From IMG/VR virus record IMGVR_UViG_3300042691_028844, positions 1 to 64,000 of that record: 64,000 bases of DNA, one strand, 5' to 3'. This document shows, one piece after another, positions 48,788 through 57,243 of this stretch. Source of the DNA: a virus. Every line of letters starts with the position of its first letter. The first letter of the stretch is position 1. The notes below the pieces were generated by a model. It had not been told where the DNA came from and ran no database searches. It was given only the letters and a program-made list of their open reading frames with translations. Made by a program: the position numbers and the translations under genes.

Positions 48788-49633
48788 GTGCTTTTTGACT
48801 GTTTTTTGTATTTCAACGAACGTGAACTGCTAGAACTGCGTTACGAGATACTCAAAGACGTTGTAGACGGCTTTATTATCACAGACGCTAACAGAACTTT
48901 CAAAGGAGATCCTAAACCTTTTACTTGCGTTGATACTCTCCGCGAGCTGGGGATCCCTGAGGACAAAGTTCAGGTTCTACACGTTGAACTTCCCTCAAAG
49001 GAAGAGATTTTTGATCCATGGGTGAGGGAATACGCCCAAAGGGATGCTCTCGCCGTGGGTATGCGGATGACCCCTCCCGACTCGGTGTTTTTCTTCAGCG
49101 ATGTTGACGAAATTCCTCGCCCAGAAGCGTTACTAGACGCCGCTAAGATCGCTCAAAGGTCCCCAGATCGCTGTATACGCTTATCAATGCCTATGTTTTA
49201 TGGGCGTGGCGATCTGCGGGTGGTGAATCCAAACGGTCGCGATTCGGAAGCACCAAATAATTGGGTTTGCGGCACAATTGTTTTACATGATCATCTACAC
49301 CAAACACTTTCGCAAATTCGTCGTAACCCACGCGATGTTGTTTACGGCTATTGCGACGCCGGGTGGCACTTCTCCTGGATGGGTGACTCAAATCGTTTGA
49401 AAACTAAGGTACAGTCGTTCTCTCACTGTTACGACGACATTCCTAATTCCGTGGCCCCAGCCGACAGTCAAGAATTGCTTGATTTTATGGATCAGTATAA
49501 GGCTGTTGAAGGCGCTACAGATCCGTTAGGGCGCACAGATCACATTCTGGTTAACTACCCGCATGAGCTTTTGCCTCCTGAGCTGTTTAGAATGGATCGA
49601 GTCAGAGATTTTCTGCTCCCGACTGTAGATTGA
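48788..49633 (+). CDS. Glycosyltransferase, GT17 family
   Basis: 281 residues, GTG start. DCFLYFNERELLELRYEILK is the GT17 N-terminus, followed by VVDGFIITDANRTFKGDPKP and VFFFSDVDEIPRPEALL (with D-V-D at the donor site). The closing WHFSWMG resembles that of other family members, which transfer N-acetylglucosamine. Phages often carry GT17 enzymes of unknown acceptor. It lies between small virion genes and the portal. Confidence 0.85.
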   Translation: MLFDCFLYFNERELLELRYEILKDVVDGFIITDANRTFKGDPKPFTCVDTLRELGIPEDKVQVLHVELPSKEEIFDPWVREYAQRDALAVGMRMTPPDSVFFFSDVDEIPRPEALLDAAKIAQRSPDRCIRLSMPMFYGRGDLRVVNPNGRDSEAPNNWVCGTIVLHDHLHQTLSQIRRNPRDVVYGYCDAGWHFSWMGDSNRLKTKVQSFSHCYDDIPNSVAPADSQELLDFMDQYKAVEGATDPLGRTDHILVNYPHELLPPELFRMDRVRDFLLPTVD

Positions 49634-49654
49634 ACGTAAGAGGATCCGGATCTA

Positions 49655-51883
49655 ATGCCTTCAGATAATCTGAGTGTCCGCAGTCGATTTTCAGAAATTC
49701 TGGAGGCTGCTAGAACCCAAGATCGTAGTAAACAGTCTACGACGATGGTTGTTCTCAGCCATCTTCAGCAGATGACGCTGCTGATGCTTAAAAAAGGACT
49801 ATATTTTTATTGTGAACAAGATACCTATAATGCTCGAACTCGTTTTCTTCAAGATTTAATCGAGTTAAATAGATTAGACATACGGTTTCCCGCAATTATC
49901 CGGAATTTTTTGATTGACGGCTGCGGATTGTTCTATTTCCGTCCTGACGTTAAGTTAAAGTACCAAATTTATTTCTTTAATAAAAATCAATATAAGGTTT
50001 ATCATGATGTAAACGGTAATATAGAGGAAGTCGTAATTCTTTATAGCTACCAAGTTAGAGGATCCTTGTTGGGTCTTCCCGGTGACTCGACGAACCAAAA
50101 CAAGCGTTATGTTCGGTTGTCTCTGACCTCTGAATTCATATCAGAGTATGAATCAAATACCGAACTCAGTTTTGATTTAGAACCAGGCGGAATTATCAGT
50201 CCAAAGAGTAAAAAACCCAACGGTTTAGGGTTCATTCCCGCCGTGGAGGTTCTGAATAAGCCGAACTCCAGCGGAACTGAAGGCGAAGGGGACTTTGAGC
50301 AGTTCATGGAAGCGGTTGTGCTCCATGACCAGATGATGAGCACTATTGCCAAGAATATTGAGTTCTTCGGTAATCCCACGCTTGTCAGCTCCCGTCCCAG
50401 AAGTGATCTGGTCGAAGCTTCGGATGCTGAGCGCAATTTCAGACCGACTATTAGTAGTCAGAGCGGTTTTGCGGGGCCGGATTCTCCGTCCACGCGTGTG
50501 TCGGAGCCATTCGGCGCATCTTCTGCGCTCGGGGGTCTCCGTGTTCCACGGATTATTGCGAACGTTGAGCCAACGGATCGAGTCGGTTTCATTACGCCCG
50601 ACCCGGTTAACGGAGATATGAACCGTTACTCTCTCCTGTTACGGGAAGAGATTCGAACGGCTCTCGGAGGTGTCGACGAAATTTCTGTGTCGGCTGGTGC
50701 AACCGCGACGGAAATTAAGGGTCTCATGGGTCGGGCTCAGGCCACGGCGCTCCGTAAGAACAAGAGCTTCCTGAATTACGGATTCTGTAAACTCTTGGAG
50801 ATGATTATTTATCACCAAGAGAATGTATTTAGAGAGAGTTTTGCAGAAATTACTGGGCTGAAAGCTCCGCAGCCTCCGGCTGAAGAAACTGAAGAAAGCG
50901 TCACTCTTTATCAAACGAAGCTGGCTAAGTTTGAGGCCAAGCTTGACGCCGCTATTCAAAAAGCAACTCAAGAAGGGAAAGTCCCTCGGGGCGTCTACGG
51001 TCTTCCTCCGGATGGGGATCGTAAAGTTTCCTATCGTTTCCAAGGTGACGTTTACGAAGACACGGCCTACGACATTAATCAGAAGTCGATTGTCGTTCGT
51101 AACCTTCAAGAACTTGGCGTGGATAGCGTCGAAGCTCTTAAGTACCTCTTCCCTGATAAGACTGACAGTGAGCGGGCTGAGATGTTGAAGGGGTTCCCCT
51201 TCCGAATGATTCAGCAGACTCAGAGCGCTTTTCAACAATTTCTATTATTATTGAATCAGATGTTGCAAGTGCCACATCCGCTTCAGCCGAATCAACCGCT
51301 TGCGGCTGATCCCCGGCTAAATCTAACGGCCCTTCTTTATAGGACGTTTGATCACCTTGCGCAAGAACTGACTTACTCGGGCAGCTATGAGCCAGCAGAT
51401 CCCAGCTTCGATCCCGAGCCCGGTATCCCCGGCGGTAGCTCCCTCGCAGGCAGCGCCAATGGCGGATATGGGCGCGGGCAACTACCCACAATGGGTAGCA
51501 CATACCCAGGCGGCACCTTCGGCAACTATGCCGCAAATGCCGTCGCCGGGAACACCGGTTTCGGTCCCTTCTACCAGCAACCAGTCCAGCCAGTCTCAGT
51601 CCAGCTTCTCCCCGAACAATCCGTGGGAAGCGGCTATGAGCAGCCTGGAGCGGGTGGTTTCCCGGATCTCGCCGTCCCCCAGCCAGACAGCACAGTATCC
51701 TTCGTACCAAACGGCGCAGCCGGGTACAACACAGTACAATCCGAGTTTACAGGCCCAACCGGCGCAATATCCGGTGGCCCAGGCTCCGCAGACCTCGTAC
51801 AGCAACGGCTATACGACCCCAACTTCCTCTCGGGGTTCTACGGAAACACCGCAGCTCAGCGCGGAAACCGCCGCCGTCGTTAA
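49655..51883 (+). CDS. Portal protein
   Basis: 742 residues. The first 480 residues follow portal architecture: N-terminal helices, wing (RFLQDLIELNRLDIRFP), clip region and a stem/crown with EEIRTALGGVDEISVSAGATATE and the conserved RAQATALRKNKSF. The last about 165 residues are rich in glycine, proline and glutamine and end GNRRRR. That tail is dual-coding: another gene overlaps it by 497 nt in the next frame. The portal forms the DNA channel at the capsid vertex and binds the terminase. Confidence 0.8.
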   Translation: MPSDNLSVRSRFSEILEAARTQDRSKQSTTMVVLSHLQQMTLLMLKKGLYFYCEQDTYNARTRFLQDLIELNRLDIRFPAIIRNFLIDGCGLFYFRPDVKLKYQIYFFNKNQYKVYHDVNGNIEEVVILYSYQVRGSLLGLPGDSTNQNKRYVRLSLTSEFISEYESNTELSFDLEPGGIISPKSKKPNGLGFIPAVEVLNKPNSSGTEGEGDFEQFMEAVVLHDQMMSTIAKNIEFFGNPTLVSSRPRSDLVEASDAERNFRPTISSQSGFAGPDSPSTRVSEPFGASSALGGLRVPRIIANVEPTDRVGFITPDPVNGDMNRYSLLLREEIRTALGGVDEISVSAGATATEIKGLMGRAQATALRKNKSFLNYGFCKLLEMIIYHQENVFRESFAEITGLKAPQPPAEETEESVTLYQTKLAKFEAKLDAAIQKATQEGKVPRGVYGLPPDGDRKVSYRFQGDVYEDTAYDINQKSIVVRNLQELGVDSVEALKYLFPDKTDSERAEMLKGFPFRMIQQTQSAFQQFLLLLNQMLQVPHPLQPNQPLAADPRLNLTALLYRTFDHLAQELTYSGSYEPADPSFDPEPGIPGGSSLAGSANGGYGRGQLPTMGSTYPGGTFGNYAANAVAGNTGFGPFYQQPVQPVSVQLLPEQSVGSGYEQPGAGGFPDLAVPQPDSTVSFVPNGAAGYNTVQSEFTGPTGAISGGPGSADLVQQRLYDPNFLSGFYGNTAAQRGNRRRR

Positions 51884-52325
51884 TCACTTCGGCATTGAGG
51901 CTCCCGGCATTCTGAATCAGTATGCCACGACCCTCGAAGATGCTCTGATTCAGCAGCAAGCTGTGCTCGAAAGTGTGGCCTCTCGTGCCGCTGCTATGGA
52001 GCACATTCTGACTGACGGTGAGCAGCTCGCTGATTACACCAATCGGTATTTCACTGATGTAGAGCCCATCGATATCGATGAGGCCATTACTGCAGTGACT
52101 CCTGATTACGGTTACCAGCAAAATGCTGAGTACACCCCCCGCTACGATCAGGTTCCCTCTATTCCCGCTAACGCGTCTGCTGGCTCCCGCCCCGTGGATC
52201 CCCAGACTCAGTGGAACGGTTTTGGTAACGTTATGAACCAGAGCCCCGATCAGGCTTGGCGCTATCTGTCTCAGATGAGCCCCGATGCTATCCGTAGCAA
52301 GCTTTTGTTTATGGATCAGGCTTGA
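51387..52325 (+). CDS. Scaffold-like protein overlapping the portal gene
   Basis: 312 residues in the frame after the portal's. The first about 165 residues are serine/glutamine/proline rich and lie within the portal C-terminal coding region. The rest is acidic and helical: AAVVNHFGIEAPGILNQYAT, LEDALIQQQAVLESVASRAA, TDVEPIDIDEAIT. Acidic, helical and located between portal and capsid, it matches a scaffolding protein. Internal starts at 51459, 51528 or 51636 would shorten the overlap but not remove it. A terminator follows. Confidence 0.65.
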   Translation: MSQQIPASIPSPVSPAVAPSQAAPMADMGAGNYPQWVAHTQAAPSATMPQMPSPGTPVSVPSTSNQSSQSQSSFSPNNPWEAAMSSLERVVSRISPSPSQTAQYPSYQTAQPGTTQYNPSLQAQPAQYPVAQAPQTSYSNGYTTPTSSRGSTETPQLSAETAAVVNHFGIEAPGILNQYATTLEDALIQQQAVLESVASRAAAMEHILTDGEQLADYTNRYFTDVEPIDIDEAITAVTPDYGYQQNAEYTPRYDQVPSIPANASAGSRPVDPQTQWNGFGNVMNQSPDQAWRYLSQMSPDAIRSKLLFMDQA

Positions 52326-52354
52326 TAGACTGGTTCTGGAATATCGAACTTAGG

Positions 52355-52379
52355 CCCCGTGAAAACGGGGTCTTTTTTT
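52355..52379 (+). terminator. Intrinsic terminator after the scaffold-like gene
   Basis: CCCCGT-GAAA-ACGGGG, a 6-bp stem with a GNRA-type tetraloop, is followed by TCTTTTTTT. It ends the portal/scaffold transcription unit. Confidence 0.9.
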
Positions 52380-52396
52380 GTTTGTTACTTTTCAGC

Positions 52397-52402
52397 TAAT
52401 AT
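52397..52402 (+). promoter_or_regulatory. Candidate -10 (TAATAT) after the terminator
   Basis: GCTAATATG lies 23 nt upstream of the next ATG and just beyond the terminator, so a new transcription unit probably starts here. Confidence 0.4.
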
Positions 52403-52424
52403 GTAGAAAGACTTGACCCGTACG

Positions 52425-52682
52425 ATGCCTTTTAAATCTGAGGCGCAACGCCGCAAATTTCACGCAATGGCTGACCGTGGCGAAATGCCTAGAAGCAAGG
52501 TAGACGAGTATGAAAGAGCGTCTAAAGGGGATATTCCTGAACGCGTAGGGGTTGAGAAACGAGAAATGAAAAGGAAGGCAAAGAAAAAAGCCCGCAAAAA
52601 ACTTATGCGGACTGAGCAGCGAGAGACTAAACAAGAGGCTAGAAGCGGTGCCCCCGTGGCCGACACAGCTTCAAACGCTTAA
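52425..52682 (+). CDS. Small basic protein, MPFKSEAQRRKF family
   Basis: 85 residues from the ATG at 52425. MPFKSEAQRRKFHAMADRGE, then SKVDEYERASKGDIPERV, fits a small family seen in many phages. The middle is extremely basic (KRKAKKKARKKLM). It may bind DNA or RNA in the capsid; function not known. Confidence 0.65.
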   Translation: MPFKSEAQRRKFHAMADRGEMPRSKVDEYERASKGDIPERVGVEKREMKRKAKKKARKKLMRTEQRETKQEARSGAPVADTASNA

Positions 52683-52704
52683 TTTCTTTACTCGGTAATT
52701 TCTA

Positions 52705-52929
52705 ATGCCTAACTCCATTGATCGTCGCCGTTTACAGACTCCTGCCGGTGTCTCGGATGAGGTAGAAAAACTCAAGGCCGAACTTGAGACTTTGCGGAAA
52801 TTGTATCTGCAGGATATGGCTAATGTCAGCCGGGACATGCTGAGCCTTAGCGAACAGATTACTGCGCCCGCTGTGGCCGAGACCCTAGCGGATGACGAAA
52901 GCACGCCTCCGAGTAACTTGATCAATTAA
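52705..52929 (+). CDS. Small coiled-coil protein
   Basis: 74 residues, with a helical segment DEVEKLKAELETLRKLYLQD followed by MANVSRDMLSLSEQIT. Probably a short coiled coil that assists assembly. It ends 9 nt before the next gene. Confidence 0.5.
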   Translation: MPNSIDRRRLQTPAGVSDEVEKLKAELETLRKLYLQDMANVSRDMLSLSEQITAPAVAETLADDESTPPSNLIN

Positions 52930-52938
52930 GGGCGCGCG

Positions 52939-54522
52939 GTGGCTTACCTTCCACTCCGTAATTATAAATACGACTCGGGTCCGCATCGGATACAATCCGG
53001 TCCTGATCATGAAGGATATATTGTAATTACACAGGGAGTTCAATCAACAGGGGCTGACAACGGAATTATCGTCGACGGCACACCCCTTAGTGGCGTGGTT
53101 GGGTCCGGTCAACGATGGGGGTATGATGCAAATTGGCGTTATGTCCCAACGTCAGCCCCTTCGCTGAGCGGACGACTTACCCCAACTTTACGGCAGCCAA
53201 GCGGAACTTTAGGGTCTTATACGTTCACCAGAATCTCTACTCCAACTAATGTCGCTGGGGTTAAAGTTGTTAGCTCTGTTGAATCCGACACGACTTTTAA
53301 GAATCTAAGAAAAAGAAAATCAGTTTATTACGGAGGAGCTTGTCCTGATAATCAAAACTACTCTCCTTTCAATACACCAGAAGGTAATACAGCTGCTGAA
53401 GGTAAAACGGGCGGAGGCGTTACCCACCCGCTGTACGAGAGTCCGTTATTAACTAATGTTTTAGGTGGCCAGGGTACGTCTGACAGAAGTGAATGGCAAT
53501 ATAGTTCTCCTGTATATTGTGCTGTATTTACAGAAGCTAAGCGATCAGAGACCCCTGGGGTAATGTCCGGTGTTATTAGGAGCACTTATCGGGGCGGGTC
53601 TTTAAGCTATTTAACGAACTACGGAAACGTAGTATTAGGAGGTCGGCAGTTTTCCGGCGGCGGCGGCGGCGGCGGCGACGATCTTTATGAAGAAGAGATT
53701 GATGGAGGTTTTGGGGAGTGGGTCGAGGAAGATTTCTCGACTTGTACACCTTATACTCCGGAGTTACCTTCTAATAACAATGAATACCCCAACCCCGCGA
53801 CCGTATACGTAGGGGATATTTTAACTGCCAACTTTTTAACTGGGGAAATTAACGGAGCTTTATTCTGCGAGGACTCTTCTATAGAGTGGTATAGTGACCG
53901 TGACGGCTATTTAGGGTCTGGCGAAACGTATCTTGTTCCGGCGGCTAATATAGGCTCCAGTATATATTACGAAGTTACTTACGAAAACGATGAGATTCTA
54001 CCATCCCCACTTACTGATCCTGTAGCGTATCCTCTTCCTTTTCCGCCCTGTGCAATTACAGATATACGCGCTATTGCCGTAAGACCGTCGAATGTCGCGG
54101 CTTGGCCGGTAGGGACTTACGACCCTTGTGGACGTAATGAAATGCAGTTTGAGGCTTTCGGGACCAAATTTAACCCGGATAGCTGCGCTCGTGAATCATT
54201 TTACTCAGTTATCGGTTTTCCTGTTATAGACATTGGGGTTGGGCAGGTCGTGTGGCCCGCGCTCCCTGTCTTAGACAATGACCTTTGTGAGAATTATACA
54301 ATTCAAACGTACGAGGTTACCAGAGTATACCTTTCAAATCTAATAGGGAGTGTAACTGGAGCGTTTTTATTCCTGAGGACGCAGAGAGGATTAGATGGCT
54401 ACGTTACATGGACTGCAGCTATTCGCCCGATGAATCCCTCGGGACTATATGTCAGACCGTTCCCACAACCAGGGGAGACCGTATATGGTGAGGCACCTTT
54501 CATACCCTCAGTTTCCGGTTAA
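52939..54522 (+). CDS. Large beta-rich structural protein
   Basis: 527 residues, GTG start. Rich in tyrosine, glycine and serine, with beta strands throughout. It has a run of glycines at about residue 240 (encoded by a GGC repeat) followed by an acidic stretch, separating two beta domains. Its place between scaffold and capsid genes suggests a head or neck structural protein. No family recognised. Confidence 0.5.
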   Translation: MAYLPLRNYKYDSGPHRIQSGPDHEGYIVITQGVQSTGADNGIIVDGTPLSGVVGSGQRWGYDANWRYVPTSAPSLSGRLTPTLRQPSGTLGSYTFTRISTPTNVAGVKVVSSVESDTTFKNLRKRKSVYYGGACPDNQNYSPFNTPEGNTAAEGKTGGGVTHPLYESPLLTNVLGGQGTSDRSEWQYSSPVYCAVFTEAKRSETPGVMSGVIRSTYRGGSLSYLTNYGNVVLGGRQFSGGGGGGGDDLYEEEIDGGFGEWVEEDFSTCTPYTPELPSNNNEYPNPATVYVGDILTANFLTGEINGALFCEDSSIEWYSDRDGYLGSGETYLVPAANIGSSIYYEVTYENDEILPSPLTDPVAYPLPFPPCAITDIRAIAVRPSNVAAWPVGTYDPCGRNEMQFEAFGTKFNPDSCARESFYSVIGFPVIDIGVGQVVWPALPVLDNDLCENYTIQTYEVTRVYLSNLIGSVTGAFLFLRTQRGLDGYVTWTAAIRPMNPSGLYVRPFPQPGETVYGEAPFIPSVSG

Positions 54523-54655
54523 AGCCTCTCCGATCTTTGATTTGATTCTCCGTCCTTAAAACCGTTAAAATAAACGCGGAACTTGCGACAAAATCTTTGT
54601 TTAATAGGGTTAGGTTTGGTTAAACTTAACGTGTAGTTCTTCGGGGGTTGGCGCT
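54523..54655 (+). promoter_or_regulatory. Leader of the capsid gene
   Basis: 133 bp without a gene. It includes CGTTAAAATAAACG near 54567, a possible promoter, and a GTTAGG/GGTTAAAC stretch. A G-rich GGGGG lies before the TTG start at 54656. A strong capsid promoter is expected here, but no consensus stands out. Confidence 0.35.
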
Positions 54656-55771
54656 TTGTTCGTCGACAATGATTTTCCGAAGCTGCTCGGCGCCGAATTA
54701 TACCGTCCGCATCCTGCGTACGTTGTAGAAATGGCGGCTGAGCCCGTGGTTGTTCACGACTTTAGTAAGCAACCGGGCCAGACTGTGCAGCTTGACCGCT
54801 ATAGATTCTGGGGCAATCCTGGGTCTAAAGAATCGCGTGAGCGTACGGCAGAACAGACCATCGGTACTGCGAACAGCAGGAACATTGTCAAGGACAAAGT
54901 TCTTGTGACTCTTCGCGAGTACACTGGTCCTGCTGACCCTGGCGATCCTACTCAGCCTAGCACTTTCAAGATTGCTAGAGAGACCTTAATTACCGCTCAA
55001 AGATTACTTTTAGACACAGGTAATCTTACAGCGTTCCATCAATCTATTGGTTCTCTAACTCTCTTAGATGACTATAGAAGATGGCGCGACCGGGTGTTCA
55101 TTAACGAACTCCTGAAAGCTGTCTCGAAGGGTCAATCGTCTGACACCCAAGGTGGTTACTACTACCCTGGCGATTTAGCTGTTGGCGCCCTCACCTATAC
55201 CAACGCCGAACAAGCCAAGTTCGACGTTAAGGACGACCTGCTCCGCGTGGTTAAGAGCCTGCGTAAGCGCAACGTTCCTACGTATCAGGACGGTTTCTAT
55301 CGCTGTGTATGCGATCCGACCTTCCTTATGCACCTTAGACAGAATAGCGACTTCCGTGAGGTGGCTCGTTATCCTGGTAACGGGCAAATTAACCCGCTCA
55401 TGTCTTCGATGCAGCCCAACGCTGCCATCTACATGGGCCAAGGTTTCGGCCAAGCTACCTTTGTAGCAGGTGAGCCGATTATGCCCACCGGCTTCGTGTT
55501 TGAGGGAGTTCGCTTCTTCGAATCCACGAACATGCCGTCTCAGTCTCAGACTGCTTCGATTGCTGGTGCTAGCGCCTCTTACGAAGCAGCTGTTGGTATG
55601 TTCTTCGGCCCTCAAGCCGTAGGCGTAGGCATTGGTGGCAACAACGCTCAAGTGTTGTTGAATAATAATGACGATTTCAGTCGTTTCATCATGATGATCT
55701 GGTCTCTTTATGCCGGATTTGAACTGCTGAACGCTGACTTCGCCACCATCAGTTATTCCTTCAACGCTTGA
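54656..55771 (+). CDS. Major capsid protein candidate
   Basis: 371 residues, TTG start. HK97-fold features by pattern: N-terminal arm, VVVHDFSKQPGQTVQLDRYR, a loop region, FINELLKAVSKGQS (spine helix) and C-terminal GFYRCVCDPTFLMHLRQNSD with a final beta part. It resembles N4 gp56-type capsids in outline. Codon use here is optimised toward GC-ending codons, as expected for the most abundant virion protein, and the next gene has a perfect ribosome-binding site. Confidence 0.65.
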   Translation: MFVDNDFPKLLGAELYRPHPAYVVEMAAEPVVVHDFSKQPGQTVQLDRYRFWGNPGSKESRERTAEQTIGTANSRNIVKDKVLVTLREYTGPADPGDPTQPSTFKIARETLITAQRLLLDTGNLTAFHQSIGSLTLLDDYRRWRDRVFINELLKAVSKGQSSDTQGGYYYPGDLAVGALTYTNAEQAKFDVKDDLLRVVKSLRKRNVPTYQDGFYRCVCDPTFLMHLRQNSDFREVARYPGNGQINPLMSSMQPNAAIYMGQGFGQATFVAGEPIMPTGFVFEGVRFFESTNMPSQSQTASIAGASASYEAAVGMFFGPQAVGVGIGGNNAQVLLNNNDDFSRFIMMIWSLYAGFELLNADFATISYSFNA

Positions 55772-55786
55772 TAGGAGGTATTAACG

Positions 55787-56656
55787 ATGGCTATTAACGC
55801 AAACCAGCTTGCAGTTACCCGGATTTATCCCGGTAACTACACCAACGTGCTGAAGTATTGGCACGAAACCAAGACCGTTACGTATTTAAACGAGAACGGT
55901 ACTAGCCAGACCCTGACGGATCAACCCGTGGGCGGCCCTGTCGGCGTGGTCTTCCGCCCCGGCTGGATTGCTCAGCAGGCTGTTGGCTATGTGGACCTTT
56001 CGTATCAAGCGTTAGGTTCTATCAACCAAATGGAGTATTACACTACTCCTTACGCTTCTGGCGGCGCGTCTAACAAACCGTTTACTAACGGCACTGCGAT
56101 TATCCCTTCCCCGGATTATCACAAAGACATCCGCGCCGACATCACCACCGGCATCAAAGTGCCTTCCGGCGCTTATGTGTACCGTGTGGGTCTCCGTGTT
56201 GACGGCGGCGATGTGGTCAGCAGCGGTGTGGTTGGCGGTGTTTCCTCTCCGAAGCTGGGTCTCGGCCCTGGTCTCGGCATTGGTCTCTCTGAAACTCCTT
56301 CCGCTAGCGGCTTCTACGCAACTGTTGTCGGTTCCAACAGCCGGATCACGAACGGTACGTGGAATTCCAGTAATGCCTGGAATGCCGCAAACATGCACCG
56401 TGTGACGGCTGAGACTGAGTACGCTCTGGCCACCGTGGGCAACCTCGGCGGCGCTGCAGCGTCCGGTCTGGCCCAGGCTTCGGGTGTTTATGACCCCCGT
56501 GCAGGTGTCGGTAAACTGTCCGGTCGCAATAAAGCCCTCGCTATTTGCGAGGTTTGCTGGCTGCTTCCTGACGAAACCCCGAACCGCGAAAGCCTTGGGC
56601 TTCAACCTGGCGGTGTGGTGGAGTCCAGCATTTACACTTCCACCTCTCCCACCTGA
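55787..56656 (+). CDS. Abundant structural protein next to the capsid
   Basis: 289 residues with a strong AGGAGGT ribosome-binding site. Beta-rich and glycine/serine rich: VFRPGWIAQQAVGYVDLSYQA, YVYRVGLRVDGGDVVSSGVVG, with a glycine-rich GLGPGLGIGL loop. Codon bias matches the capsid gene. A head decoration or second capsid protein is most likely. A triple hairpin/terminator array follows. Confidence 0.6.
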   Translation: MAINANQLAVTRIYPGNYTNVLKYWHETKTVTYLNENGTSQTLTDQPVGGPVGVVFRPGWIAQQAVGYVDLSYQALGSINQMEYYTTPYASGGASNKPFTNGTAIIPSPDYHKDIRADITTGIKVPSGAYVYRVGLRVDGGDVVSSGVVGGVSSPKLGLGPGLGIGLSETPSASGFYATVVGSNSRITNGTWNSSNAWNAANMHRVTAETEYALATVGNLGGAAASGLAQASGVYDPRAGVGKLSGRNKALAICEVCWLLPDETPNRESLGLQPGGVVESSIYTSTSPT

Positions 56657-56727
56657 GATTAGGTTTAATCTCAAATTTATCTCCGGTTACGGAGTTTTTA
56701 CCCCTCTCTACGAGGGGTTTTTTATTG
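56654..56727 (+). terminator. Array of three hairpins ending the capsid operon
   Basis: Three in tandem: TGAGATTA/TAATCTCA at 56654-56673; CTCCG-GTTA-CGGAG followed by TTTTT at 56681-56699; and CCCCTC-TCTAC-GAGGGG followed by TTTTTTATT at 56701-56727. The last two are canonical intrinsic terminators. Confidence 0.9.
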
Positions 56728-56735
56728 CGGAGGGC

Positions 56736-56741
56736 TATACT
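56736..56741 (+). promoter_or_regulatory. -10 element TATACT after the capsid terminators
   Basis: GGGCTATACT lies 24 nt upstream of the next start and directly after the terminator array. The close match to other TATACT elements supports it as a restart promoter. Confidence 0.5.
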
Positions 56742-56764
56742 AAGGCTTAGCCAATAGCTTCATA

Positions 56765-57199
56765 ATGACAGTCACTGCCGTGAAAGAATTTACCTACGTT
56801 CCGAACGGTGTGAAAGTTACCGTTCTCAGTACTCACGATGATGGTGAGTACTACATGGTTCGTTCCATCACTACTGGCAAAGTTTTTTACGCACACAAGA
56901 ATCAAATTGTTGAAAAAGATGTAGAAGAGGAGCTTGACGAAAAACCCGTTAAGCGTCGCCGGGGTCGGCAAATTGTTCGGCCCGAGTCGCCGGCTTTTAC
57001 ACGCATCAACATCAACAGCGCGCCTCCAGAGCTGTTAACTCAGATTCTTAACGGGGTTGGAATGAAGACCGCCGTGGCGATTAAAGAGCTTCAGCAGTCC
57101 TTGCCTGGCGAGCGGTTCACCAAACTGGATCAATTAAAGAGTATTTCGGGCATCGACTGGGATGTCGTCCTTGAGGGAGATATTGCTTATGTCGAATGA
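56765..57199 (+). CDS. HhH-domain protein (ComEA-like)
   Basis: 144 residues. The N-terminal half is a small beta barrel (KEFTYVPNGVKVTVLS; YYMVRSITTGKVFYAHK), then a basic linker and a helix-hairpin-helix domain: ININSAPPELLTQILNGVGM and FTKLDQLKSISG. HhH domains bind DNA without sequence preference. A role in head completion or DNA retention at the neck fits the position; that is inference. Confidence 0.7.
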   Translation: MTVTAVKEFTYVPNGVKVTVLSTHDDGEYYMVRSITTGKVFYAHKNQIVEKDVEEELDEKPVKRRRGRQIVRPESPAFTRININSAPPELLTQILNGVGMKTAVAIKELQQSLPGERFTKLDQLKSISGIDWDVVLEGDIAYVE

Positions 57200-57243
57200 T
57201 TTGGAGTTAAATCTTTTAGACTGTTGTTAGCGGTCGGGTTTTA

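Noticed and set aside
51138-51710. 190-codon minus-strand frame under the portal C-terminus
   Set aside because: It is arginine/cysteine-rich shadow sequence opposite a GC-biased dual-coding region and has no start context or neighbours on that strand.
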